The notes beneath the pieces are model-generated. The model saw only the letters and a list, made by a program, of their open reading frames with translations. It was not told the origin of the DNA and ran no database searches. The position numbers and the translations under genes are program-made. DNA of 64,000 bases from Elusimicrobiota bacterium (lineage in GTDB: Bacteria > Elusimicrobiota > Elusimicrobia > UBA1565), in contig JBAZVI010000003.1 of the NCBI GenBank assembly GCA_041660925.1, positions 1 to 64,000 of the forward strand, given 5' to 3'. Shown in pieces: positions 20,482-27,902 of this stretch (the first letter of the stretch is position 1; each line of letters begins with the position of its first letter).

Positions 20482-21414
20482 ATGAGACACTTCAAACTCT
20501 TCCCGCTCGCAGCTCTTATCTTGACTCTCCCGGGATTGAGCGCCTTCTGCGCGCTCAATTCAGGGGCCGCGTTCCTCAAGATCGGCACCGGGGCCCGCCC
20601 TGAGGCCATGGGCGGCGCCTATACGGCCCTGGCCGACGACGTCAACGCGCTCTACTACAACCCGGGCGGGCTCTCGGGACTGGGCAAGCGCGAGGTCGGG
20701 TTCACCCATACGCAGTGGCTCATGGACACCACCTTCGATTTCTTCGGCTTCGCCCAGCCGCTCAAGAACGGGACGCTGGGCGTGAGCGCGGCGCGCCTGG
20801 GCAGCGGGAACTTCGAGGGCCGCGACGAGAACCGTCAGGTGACGAACGGATTCACGGCTTCGGACACCGCACTCACCCTCGGCTTCGGCCGGATGTTCAA
20901 GGGCTTCACCAGCCACGGCGACACGGGCTTCGGCATGAACGTGAAGTACCTCGAGAGCGCCATCGGCTCGGACAAGGCCTCGACCTTCGCGGCCGACTTC
21001 GGGGCGGTGCATCGTTTCGACGCCATGCCGCTCTCGCTGGGCGTCTCGGTCTTGAACGTGGGACAGGGGATGAAGTTCCTCGAGCAGCGCGATCCGCTGC
21101 CGCTGTCCATCGCGGTGGGCGGGGCGTACCGGCTCGCGGGGGCGCTCAACATCGCGCTGGATGTGCGCCAGGAGCCCAACGACGGGGGCGTGGACGTCGG
21201 GGTGGGGACGGAGTACTCGCTCGTGCAGGGCTTCGCCCTGCGGGCCGGCTACGCGAGCCAGGCGGCGCATGCCGCCACGGGAGGGGGCTCTCCGCTCGGC
21301 GGGATCGGCGGCGGCTTCGGCCTTAAGATCCGCAACTACCGCGCCGACTACACCTTCACGCCCTTCGGAGAGCTCGGCAACGTGCAGCGTTTGTCCGTCG
21401 GCGCCCGCTTCTGA
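20482..21414 (+). CDS. PorV/PorQ family outer-membrane barrel protein
   Basis: 310 residues with a signal peptide (LAALILTLPGLSAFCA) and the family opening SGAAFLKIGTGARPEAMGGA, then LADDVNALYYNPGGLSG, the hallmark of PorV/PorQ (FadL-fold) proteins. The end LSVGARF is a typical barrel C-terminus. In type IX secretion PorV shuttles proteins bearing sorting domains across the outer membrane; in other phyla the family is common but less studied. The gene begins 3 bp after the stop of the giant protein, which carries a sorting-like C-terminal domain, so a dedicated export or surface-attachment pair is a reasonable inference. No other T9SS component is present in the window. Confidence 0.85.
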   Translation: MRHFKLFPLAALILTLPGLSAFCALNSGAAFLKIGTGARPEAMGGAYTALADDVNALYYNPGGLSGLGKREVGFTHTQWLMDTTFDFFGFAQPLKNGTLGVSAARLGSGNFEGRDENRQVTNGFTASDTALTLGFGRMFKGFTSHGDTGFGMNVKYLESAIGSDKASTFAADFGAVHRFDAMPLSLGVSVLNVGQGMKFLEQRDPLPLSIAVGGAYRLAGALNIALDVRQEPNDGGVDVGVGTEYSLVQGFALRAGYASQAAHAATGGGSPLGGIGGGFGLKIRNYRADYTFTPFGELGNVQRLSVGARF

Positions 21415-21469
21415 CCTGAAAAATTCGGCACCAGTCCTCCTGCGACAAGGGGCTTGGATTTTCCGTTCC

Positions 21470-21501
21470 AACCTGGAATTCCCAACTGGGGATTCCAGGT
21501 T
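21470..21501. terminator. Palindrome between convergent genes (probable bidirectional terminator)
   Basis: Arms AACCTGGAATTCCC (21470-21483) and GGGGATTCCAGGTT (21488-21501) pair with one mismatch around an AACT loop. The right arm overlaps the stop codon of the recombinase gene. It lies between the converging PorV and recombinase genes. It resembles the palindromes at 53,140 and 58,472, so it may be a dispersed element used as terminator. No good T-run is present. Confidence 0.5.
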
Positions 21502-22519
21502 AATAGCGTAGCTTGTCCATCGCGGACCGCAGGAAGTCGGGCGCGAGGTGGGCGTATATCTCGGTGGTCTTGATGGTGGAGTGGCCGAGCAGCTTCTGGA
21601 CGGTGTAGATGTCGGTGCCGTTCATGACGAGGTGGCTGGCGAAGGTGTGACGCAACGTGTGGACGGAGGCGTTCTCGATCCCGCAGCGACGGAAGAGCAG
21701 GCGAAAGTCCCTTGAGAGTACGTTGCCGTCCAATTGCCGACCGCCGACGTTGGTGAAGAGGGGGGAGTCCTCCCGTCGCGGCAGGGCGTCGAGTACCTCG
21801 CGCAGACGGGACGTCATGGGGATGTGCCGGGTCTCGTAGTCCTTGGGGTTCCAACCGTCCTTGGACTGGATGGCGACGACCTTGTTCTTGAAGTCGATGT
21901 CGGCCCAGGTCAGGTGGATGAGTTCGTCGCGCCGGAGCCCGGTGTGCAGGAAGGTCTCCAGGATGGGGCGCAGGCGCTCATCTGCGGCCTTGATGGCGGT
22001 GCGCGCCTCTTCCGTGCTCAGGTAGCGGACTTGCCGTCGGGGCTCGCGGAACTTCTGGACGGACTTGGCGGGGTCCTGAGGGAGGGCTCCCCAGGCCACG
22101 GCCTTGTTAAGCATGGCCTTGATGGTGTTGAGCTCCCGGTTGATGGTCGAGACCTTGTTGCCTTGCTCGCGGCGATGGGCCTTGTAGGCCTCCAGGCGGG
22201 CCGCGGTGACGGCGCTGAGCCGGTCCACCTGCAGGAACTCGGTGAAGAGCTTCAGGATGCGGATATCGCGGGCGTAGGACTGCGGGGCCTTGTTGCCTTT
22301 AGAGTAGGCGAGATACTCGCGGAGGAAGTCGTCTAAGGCGCGGTCCTTGGCGGTGAAGCCGAGTTCCTTGCGCTCGAGCTTGACCTGGACGTCGGCCAAC
22401 GCGAGTTCGGCAAGGCGTTTTGATTTGCCCACGCGCTTGCGAACGCGCCGGCCGTCGACCGCGTAGTCGAGGTACCAATACCGTCCTTTCTTTCCGTCAC
22501 GCTCGTAGATCCGGGCCAT
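21500..22519 (-). CDS. Tyrosine recombinase / integrase with arm-binding N-terminus
   Basis: 339 residues with all catalytic residues of the tyrosine recombinase family: R196 (TGLRRDEL), K220, H287 and R290 (HTLRH), H313 (LLGHS) and the nucleophile Y322 (EIYAHL). The N-terminal 55 residues (RYWYLDYAVDGRRVRKRVG) look like the arm-site DNA-binding domain of mobile-element integrases, followed by a SAM-like core-binding domain. That architecture argues for an integrated element rather than for XerC or XerD. A DUF3800 gene and tRNA-Glu follow upstream. No clear att repeat was found by eye. Confidence 0.9.
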   Translation of the reverse strand: MARIYERDGKKGRYWYLDYAVDGRRVRKRVGKSKRLAELALADVQVKLERKELGFTAKDRALDDFLREYLAYSKGNKAPQSYARDIRILKLFTEFLQVDRLSAVTAARLEAYKAHRREQGNKVSTINRELNTIKAMLNKAVAWGALPQDPAKSVQKFREPRRQVRYLSTEEARTAIKAADERLRPILETFLHTGLRRDELIHLTWADIDFKNKVVAIQSKDGWNPKDYETRHIPMTSRLREVLDALPRREDSPLFTNVGGRQLDGNVLSRDFRLLFRRCGIENASVHTLRHTFASHLVMNGTDIYTVQKLLGHSTIKTTEIYAHLAPDFLRSAMDKLRY

Positions 22520-22656
22520 GCGTTCTTTCTCTTGACGCTGCGGCTTCTCCGCGACTAAGATATAGACGGCCCGACGGAGTCGAATTCCGAGGCGTCTGCC
22601 TCGGCCGCCAACCTACAAGGGGTGGCTAGACTGAAGTTGGGTCGCCTTTTTCTCCC

Positions 22657-22731
22657 TTGATTCCGCGGGGTCGAGATGCTAAAATTTAGTTGGAGGCTTT
22701 GTGGCGAAAGCCACATTGCCTTTCTTTTTTT
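22657..22731 (+). promoter_or_regulatory. Orphan promoter followed by a GNRA-loop terminator
   Basis: TTGATT (22657-22662), 17 bp, TAAAAT (22680-22685) forms a good promoter on the plus strand. About 15 bp later comes the hairpin TGTGGC-GAAA-GCCACA (22700-22715), followed by a T-rich tail (TTTCTTTTTTT, 22721-22731). A transcript would be only about 40 nt long. It sits in the gap between two minus-strand genes, so it serves no visible coding gene. Another small hairpin, CCGAGGC/GCCTCGG, lies at 22587-22604. Confidence 0.4.
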
Positions 22732-23587
22732 ATCCCTTCTCCGACGCCGGCCGCAAATCCCGAATAACCGTAAGCCCTGAAACCTTCTGAGGCTTTGCCT
22801 TCGTATAGGCCAGAGCCGCGGCGACCTTGGCGAATTCTTCCAGTTCTGGACGCGCCGGGGTCGTCGCGCCAGGAGTCTTGTAATATCCCCAACTCAGAAG
22901 ATACGCCATGATGTCCGCGATTTGGATGCCCGAACTCAAATCGCTGTGGACGAAGAACGGTTCGGGAATCACGAGTTCGGAGCGCTCGATCCCCCTGCGC
23001 GTGTTCTTGAAGTAGAAGTCCATCTGCCCGATCAGGATGTGGCTGCGGGATTTTTCAAGCTCATCGAATACGATGATGCCGGCGGGATGGACGGCGCGTT
23101 TGTCGTCCAGGAAGTAGAAGAATCTCTCGAAGAGATAAGAGTAGTCTTTGCGCAAGAAGTCGGCGATTGCGGAGCGCGGGGCTTGCTTCGGGATGATGCT
23201 GGCGAAGAGAGTGCAACGATGCTCTGTGCAAAGGCGCAGCAGCCGACGCGTGAATTCAAGCTTGCATTGGGCGAGGGCGGCGTATTCCCGGGGCACGGCG
23301 CCGGAGCCTCTCTCGAGCACTTCTTTGGCGAGATCGCGTCGTTCGGCCTCGGAGGCGAATGTTGCGAGCGCCGCATGGCGGAAGACTTTTCTCTTCAGGA
23401 GCTTGGAGGCCTTGAGTTCCCGCGCGCCCGCGGAGTAGCGCATTCCGAAGCAATCGAGCTCGGCATGGTGTATTTTGCGGATGAAGGGCCAGAGGGTGTT
23501 GTCTCGGATCGCGACGCCGGCCAGGACCTCGCAGGGGGATTCCTGCTGGTCTTGCCCGGACTCATCAACGAAAAGGAAGTATGCCAT
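22730..23587 (-). CDS. DUF3800 domain protein
   Basis: 285 residues. The N-terminus MAYFLFVDESGQ is the diagnostic DUF3800 start, with acidic residues of a probable RNase H-like fold: D and E in VDESG, D in IIVFDELE and D in GIQIADIMAYLL. DUF3800 proteins are widespread in mobile elements and defence-type neighbourhoods, but their biochemical role is poorly defined. The start at 23,587 is chosen because homologues begin at this motif; the frame is open 16 codons further up. It lies between the integrase and tRNA-Glu, supporting an accessory origin. Confidence 0.8.
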   Translation of the reverse strand: MAYFLFVDESGQDQQESPCEVLAGVAIRDNTLWPFIRKIHHAELDCFGMRYSAGARELKASKLLKRKVFRHAALATFASEAERRDLAKEVLERGSGAVPREYAALAQCKLEFTRRLLRLCTEHRCTLFASIIPKQAPRSAIADFLRKDYSYLFERFFYFLDDKRAVHPAGIIVFDELEKSRSHILIGQMDFYFKNTRRGIERSELVIPEPFFVHSDLSSGIQIADIMAYLLSWGYYKTPGATTPARPELEEFAKVAAALAYTKAKPQKVSGLTVIRDLRPASEKG

Positions 23588-23640
23588 GAGAGCGAGTTGG
23601 CAAGAAATTATGGCACAAATATGGCACAGAGTCAACGGGA

Positions 23641-23679
23641 CAAAAACAAGACGGAGGCCGCATCCTGCCGGCCTCCGTC
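23641..23679 (-). terminator. Intrinsic terminator downstream of tRNA-Glu
   Basis: On the minus strand an 11-bp perfect stem (GACGGAGGCCG with CGGCCTCCGTC, 23650-23679) is followed by CTTGTTTTTG. It ends transcription coming from the two tRNA genes before DUF3800. Confidence 0.8.
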
Positions 23680-23699
23680 GGTAATAACGCCTTTTGAAG

Positions 23700-23774
23700 T
23701 GGTGCCCTCACGGGGAATCGAACCCCGGTTTTGGCCTTGAAAGGGCCACGTCCTAACCGTTAGACGATGAGGGC
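23700..23774 (-). tRNA. tRNA-Glu (anticodon UUC)
   Basis: Full cloverleaf on the minus strand: acceptor GCCCTCA/TGAGGGC, anticodon loop CTTTCAA with anticodon TTC, T-arm GGGGTTCGATTCCCC, and an encoded CCA end (23700-23702). The other four tRNAs in the window do not encode CCA. Its 3' end faces the DUF3800/integrase pair, the usual geometry of a tRNA-integrated element. Confidence 0.95.
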
Positions 23775-23791
23775 GAAAGTCCGCTGTCCGT

Positions 23792-23863
23792 TGGGCCCGG
23801 TGGGATTCGAACCCACGGCCACACGCTTAAAAGGCGCGTGCTCTACCCCTGAGCTACGGGCCC
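23792..23863 (-). tRNA. tRNA-Lys (anticodon UUU)
   Basis: Minus-strand cloverleaf with acceptor GGGCCCG/CGGGCCC, anticodon loop CTTTTAA (anticodon TTT) and T-arm GTGGGTTCGAATCCCAC. CCA is not encoded. Separated from tRNA-Glu by 17 bp, so probably co-transcribed with it. Confidence 0.95.
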
Positions 23864-23947
23864 AACGGCGTTCGATTATATAATAACCGGGGGGGAGATT
23901 TCGGACTCCCTCCGGCGGCCGGGTTCCCGTCGTCCGTTCCCGTCCTA

Positions 23948-23975
23948 TTGAAACGAGATTCCAATATGCTAGGAT
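23948..23975 (+). promoter_or_regulatory. Promoter of the YHS gene
   Basis: TTGAAA (23948-23953), 16 bp, TAGGAT (23970-23975). A strong ribosome binding site AAGGAGG (23990-23996) precedes the ATG at 24,002. Confidence 0.55.
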
Positions 23976-24001
23976 GGGGAGGTCCCGACAAGGAGGAAGT
24001 C

Positions 24002-24388
24002 ATGAGAAAATCGATGCTCGCCGCGCTCGTCTTCGGGCTGCTGCCGTTCGCCGCGCTCGCGCAGGCGCCGCAGGCCGCGCCGGCCCCGCAGGCCAAGGAC
24101 GCTCCGAAGGCCGCGAAGAAGGCGGAGAAGAAGGCCGCCAAGACGCCCAAGGCGGAGAAGAAGGACAAGGCGTCGACCGCGAAGGCCGTGAAGGACGACG
24201 GCGCCGTGACCGACTATACCCCTCTTCCCGAGGAGTACGGCCGGAAGTTCTTCTGCCCCGTGATGGGAGAGGAGTCGACGGTGAACCCGAAGACCCTCGC
24301 GCTCAGGTACAAAGGCAAGACCTACTACTTCTGCTGCGCGGGCTGCCCCAAGAAGTTCAAGCAGAACCCCGAGAAGTACGCGAAGTAG
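24002..24388 (+). CDS. Secreted YHS-domain (metal-binding type) protein
   Basis: 128 residues: signal peptide (MRKSMLAALVFGLLPFAALAQA), a Lys/Ala/Pro-rich low-complexity linker (about 22-70), then a YHS-like domain (FFCPVMGEESTVNPKTLALR ... YYFCCAGCPKKFKQNPEKY). The domain has a CPVM motif and a CCAGC cluster that probably bind a metal, as in the YHS/TRASH families linked to copper or heavy-metal handling. The lysine-rich linker could contact the cell wall or anionic surface polymers. The gene has its own promoter, a strong ribosome binding site and a terminator, so it is monocistronic. The exact metal is unknown. Confidence 0.8.
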   Translation: MRKSMLAALVFGLLPFAALAQAPQAAPAPQAKDAPKAAKKAEKKAAKTPKAEKKDKASTAKAVKDDGAVTDYTPLPEEYGRKFFCPVMGEESTVNPKTLALRYKGKTYYFCCAGCPKKFKQNPEKYAK

Positions 24389-24407
24389 GCGTTCCGTCGC
24401 GAAAAAG

Positions 24408-24445
24408 AAAGAGCCTCCCCGCCGAGCGGGGAGGCTCTCTTTATT
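24408..24445. terminator. Bidirectional intrinsic terminator
   Basis: A GC-rich perfect stem (AGAGCCTCCCCGC with GCGGGGAGGCTCT) has TTTATT on the right and AAAAAGAA on the left. It therefore serves the YHS gene on plus and the convergent secreted-protein gene on minus. Confidence 0.85.
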
Positions 24446-24458
24446 GTGCGCGTGCGGT

Positions 24459-24971
24459 TCAGGATCCCCGCATCTCGATCAACAGCCGCGCGGTTTTCGC
24501 CAGCTCTGCGGCCCGCACGAGCATCCGGTCGATAATCGGGTCCAGCGAGGCGGTCGTCGGGTCCCTGTCCACGAGGGCCTTGGTCTCCTTCTCCGACTCG
24601 CACATGAGGACATCGACTATCACGTCCCAGTGCTCGGCGGCGAGAGGGCCCTTCGCATCCTTGTCGAGCTTTGCGAGGCCGCCGATGAGACGGTCGAGCT
24701 GAGCATTGGTGATTTGGGCGGCGGGCACCTGGATGGCCAGGATCGTGAAGGGGTCCAGGATCATCTCGACATGCGCCCGGCGCAGGTTGCTCCCTTTGAC
24801 GACGATGTCGTTGCCGGGGCCGGTGATCGAGGTCTTCACGAAGGCGCCCTGCGGCGCGGCCATTCCGCGGGTCTCTTTCTGGATGGAGCGGAACGGGACG
24901 TAGACGAGCTGCGCGCCGGCGGTCTGCGCGAAGAGGAGCCCGAGGACGAGAACGGAAAGGAGCTTCTTCAT
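24459..24971 (-). CDS. Small secreted protein of unknown function
   Basis: 170 residues. The ATG at 24,971 opens a clear signal peptide (MKKLLSVLVLGLLFAQTAGA). The mature part has a beta-rich first half and a helical second half rich in Leu/Ala/Asp (QLDRLIGGLAKLDKDAKGP). No family recognised. It is convergent with the YHS gene and divergent from the kinase gene. An upstream ATG 11 codons earlier is less likely because the signal peptide begins at MKKL. Confidence 0.6.
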   Translation of the reverse strand: MKKLLSVLVLGLLFAQTAGAQLVYVPFRSIQKETRGMAAPQGAFVKTSITGPGNDIVVKGSNLRRAHVEMILDPFTILAIQVPAAQITNAQLDRLIGGLAKLDKDAKGPLAAEHWDVIVDVLMCESEKETKALVDRDPTTASLDPIIDRMLVRAAELAKTARLLIEMRGS

Positions 24972-25162
24972 GTGGAACCTGACCTCCAAGGGATTACCAA
25001 GCATGGCAACTCGTTCATTCTACTCAGGCGCGGCCCGGGAGATATGGGCACTTCGGGCAACGAAGCGGAGTTTTATGGACCGCGGGAGGCCTGGGCCGTG
25101 TGGCCCCCGCATGCTGGGCCCTCGGCCCCCGCGGGAAGCCGCGGACGGCCGCTCCGGCGTCC

Positions 25163-25191
25163 CTTGACAGCTTCGCGGACCGGGTCTACAC
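25163..25191 (+). promoter_or_regulatory. Promoter of the receptor kinase gene
   Basis: Perfect -35 TTGACA (25163-25168), 17 bp, TACACT (25186-25191). The leader is about 14 nt, with GAGG at 25201-25204 as ribosome binding site for the ATG at 25,212. Confidence 0.7.
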
Positions 25192-25211
25192 TCAATCCGC
25201 GAGGTTCCGAC

Positions 25212-27845
25212 ATGAAGACCCCCCTGCTCGCCGTTTTCCTCACGTTGCCGTGTCTGCTCTCATCGCCGTTGTCGGCCGCGGAACTCCCCGGCGACGCCAG
25301 TTCCACGGAGCCCGGAGGCACCCCCCTCCAGGAGGCGAAGAGCAGCGTCAAGGTCGGCGGCGGTTTGAACGTCAAGCAGGGAGGGGTCCCCGACAACAAG
25401 GTGACTCCGACTTCCGACGGGAAGGAGTTGCTCGACGAGAACGGCGTCGTCGTCAAAGAGGAGGGAACGGTCGCCGGGGCCGTCACGGCGGGGGGGGCGT
25501 CGCAGGCGGGCGGCTCAGAGAACATCCTGCAGGGCCTCCTCGGGTTCTATAAGCACCGGAGGGACCTCGACACCCGCGGCGACGGCCACCACGACAGCAG
25601 CGTTCTCGGGACGCTCTACACTCAAGCGTTCGGGACGATCCCGACGGAGATGAAGCATGAGCTTCTTCGTTTGCCGCGAAATGAACGCATGCAGATCATC
25701 CTCGATTGGCAGAAGAACGGCGGCGACACCGCCTATCTCGAGTCGCTCCTCCGAGGCCGCTCCTCCGGGCAGCAGACGGCGTCCGGCGTCGTGGGGCAGT
25801 CGATCTCCCAGGCCTACAACAACGCGAAGGCGCAGGTCGTCGCGACGCCGACGAAAGCCGCGGCGACCCCCGTCTTCCCGAGCGCGGAGTTCATCGCCGC
25901 GGGAGACTATGCGTCGATCCGGCCGACGGACGTCGCGGGCCAGCGTTATCTCGCGGTCTCCGCGTACAAGGACGGCGAGTATAAGACGGCGCGCGACGCC
26001 GCCGCCATCGCCATGAAGGACGGCCCGGCGAAGGCGGACCTCCTGACCGCCTACGCCGGTTCGAGCTTCCACCTCGGCGACTACGGGGAGGCCCGCCGCG
26101 CGGCGGCCGAGGCGCTGCGCATCGACCCGCAGAGCCAGGAGGCGACCGCCGTGCTCAAGCTCGCGGAGACCCGCGCGCCTCAGGCCAAGCCGCTGCCGGG
26201 CAAAGAGGGGATCTTCGGGGCGGAGCGCGAGCTGGAAGGCGCGCAGGACGGAGCCGCCGCGAGGGGGGACTCCCCGGGCGGAGGCGCGCTCCCCGCCGCG
26301 CAGGGTGAGCGGGTCCTGCCCGGGCGCAGCGCCGAGGAGATCTCGCGCGTCGAGAACGAGCGGCTCCTTCCCGATTCGCATCAGCGCTCCGTCGAACTCG
26401 CGCGCGAAGCGGCGACGAAGATGCAGGTCAAGGATTTCGCGGGGGCGAAGGAGGCCGCGACGAAGGCGCTCGCGGCCGAGCCGGCCAACGCGCAGGCGCT
26501 CGTCTACCGCTCGATGGCGAACAACCGGCTCGGCGACTACTCCGCCGCGCGCGCGGACGCCACCGAGGCGCTGCGCGTCGCGCCGATGGCGGCGCCCTCG
26601 CTGCTCGCCCGCGCCTTCGCCGAGAACCGGCTCAAGGACTATCCCCCGGCGCTCGAGGATTCGAACGCCGCGCTCGCCCGCGAGCCGCGCAACTCCTTCG
26701 GCTACCTCATGCGCGCGTACGCGCAGGCCGGGCTCGGGAGAGAGACGGAGATGCGAGCCTCCCTCGAGAGCGCCGCCGCCTTCAATCCCGCGTTCCGCCC
26801 CATCTTCGAGCGCGCGCTGCAGGTCCCGGAGGGGAGCGACGCGATGTTCCTCTTCGAGGGGGAGACCCTTCCCGGGCTCTCGGCGACGGACTCCGCCGCG
26901 CGCCGGCGCCTGCCCTGGTGGCCCTTCGCGGCCGGGCTGGGCCTCGCCGCGGCGGCCTGGGGCTTCCTGCGCCGCCGGATCGCCGGCGCGACGACGGTGC
27001 GCCGCATCGCGGAGAGCGCCCCCGCCGCGCCGGCGTCCTCCGGAAGCATCCCCACGGGCTACGCCGTGCTCCGCTCGCTCGGCGCCGGCGGCATGGGAGA
27101 GGTCTACGAGGCGAAGGACCTCGCGCTCGACCGCCGCGTCGCGGTCAAGCGCATGCGCGAGGAGCTCCGCCGCGACCCGCGCGAGCGCGCGCGCTTCCTC
27201 GAGGAGGCGCGGCTGGTGGCGAAGCTGCGCCATCCCGGCATCGTGGAGGTCTACCACATCCTCGAGGACGCCTCCGACGTGTACCTGGTCTTCGAGTACG
27301 TCGAGGGCCGCACCCTCGGGCAGGTCCTCGCGGAGCGCCGCCGCCTTCCTTTCAGGGAGGCGAAGGCGCTGCTCTGCGAGGTCTGCGCCGCCGTCGAGCA
27401 CGCGCACGCGCACGGCGTCGTCCACCGCGACTTGAAGCCCGCCAACATCATGCTCAACGCGGAGGGCCGCGCGAAGGTCATGGACTTCGGCATCGCGCGC
27501 CACGCGCAGGAGGCGTTGACGCGCATGGCGCACACGGGGACGGTGGCGGGCACGCCGCCCTACATGGCGCCGGAGCAGGAGCTCGGGCAGGTCGGCCGCG
27601 AGTCGGACGTGTTCGCGCTCGGGGTCCTGCTCTACGAGACACTCACCGGCGAGCAGCCCTTCGCCGGCTCACCGGCCGGGATGCTCATGGCCAAGCGCGA
27701 AGGCCGCTTCCAGCGAGCGAGCGAGCGAGCTCCGGAGCTGCCCTCGGGCGTCGATGAACTGCTCGTCCGGGCGCTCGCACCCGAGCCGGAGGCGCGGCTG
27801 CGCTCGGCGGCCGCGCTCTCCGCGGAACTCCAGAAGCTCGGCTAG
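25212..27845 (+). CDS. Receptor-type Ser/Thr protein kinase with periplasmic TPR region
   Basis: 877 residues. A signal peptide (MKTPLLAVFLTLPCLLSS) is followed by a periplasmic region with tetratricopeptide-like repeats (about 230-320 and 390-530; AREAATKMQVKDFAGAKEAA, then ARADATEALRVAPM), one transmembrane helix (about 566-586, WWPFAAGLGLAAAAWGFL) and a C-terminal Hanks-type kinase domain (about 617-870). All key residues are present: GAGGMGEVY loop, VAVK lysine, HRDLKPAN at 738-745, DFG at 758, and APE. Most bacterial PknB-type kinases have the kinase at the N-terminus and the sensor outside at the C-terminus; here the order is reversed. A conserved-looking segment near 115-180 (LGTLYTQAFGTIPTEMKHEL) is unassigned. 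Ligand and targets unknown. Confidence 0.9.
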   Translation: MKTPLLAVFLTLPCLLSSPLSAAELPGDASSTEPGGTPLQEAKSSVKVGGGLNVKQGGVPDNKVTPTSDGKELLDENGVVVKEEGTVAGAVTAGGASQAGGSENILQGLLGFYKHRRDLDTRGDGHHDSSVLGTLYTQAFGTIPTEMKHELLRLPRNERMQIILDWQKNGGDTAYLESLLRGRSSGQQTASGVVGQSISQAYNNAKAQVVATPTKAAATPVFPSAEFIAAGDYASIRPTDVAGQRYLAVSAYKDGEYKTARDAAAIAMKDGPAKADLLTAYAGSSFHLGDYGEARRAAAEALRIDPQSQEATAVLKLAETRAPQAKPLPGKEGIFGAERELEGAQDGAAARGDSPGGGALPAAQGERVLPGRSAEEISRVENERLLPDSHQRSVELAREAATKMQVKDFAGAKEAATKALAAEPANAQALVYRSMANNRLGDYSAARADATEALRVAPMAAPSLLARAFAENRLKDYPPALEDSNAALAREPRNSFGYLMRAYAQAGLGRETEMRASLESAAAFNPAFRPIFERALQVPEGSDAMFLFEGETLPGLSATDSAARRRLPWWPFAAGLGLAAAAWGFLRRRIAGATTVRRIAESAPAAPASSGSIPTGYAVLRSLGAGGMGEVYEAKDLALDRRVAVKRMREELRRDPRERARFLEEARLVAKLRHPGIVEVYHILEDASDVYLVFEYVEGRTLGQVLAERRRLPFREAKALLCEVCAAVEHAHAHGVVHRDLKPANIMLNAEGRAKVMDFGIARHAQEALTRMAHTGTVAGTPPYMAPEQELGQVGRESDVFALGVLLYETLTGEQPFAGSPAGMLMAKREGRFQRASERAPELPSGVDELLVRALAPEPEARLRSAAALSAELQKLG

Positions 27846-27846
27846 G

Positions 27847-27902
27847 ATCAAAGAAAATCCCCCCCGGGAGGGCATTCCCTCCCGGGGGGGATTTTCTTTG
27901 AT
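27847..27902. terminator. Bidirectional terminator with a perfect 26-bp stem
   Basis: Arms at 27847-27872 and 27877-27902 pair perfectly around a CATT loop. The outer part is A/T-rich (ATCAAAGAAAAT against ATTTTCTTTGAT) and the core is CCCCCCCGGGAGGG with its complement. It lies between the converging kinase and ChaN genes and touches the ChaN stop codon. Confidence 0.85.

Noticed and set aside
21500..22519. Integrase as XerC or XerD acting on the dif-like site
   Set aside because: It has an additional arm-binding N-terminal domain and is about 340 residues long; Xer proteins are about 300 residues without that domain.
25515..27533. Minus-strand open frame of 672 codons opposite the kinase
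   Set aside because: Arg/Glu/Gly-rich shadow frame; the plus strand carries a complete kinase domain.
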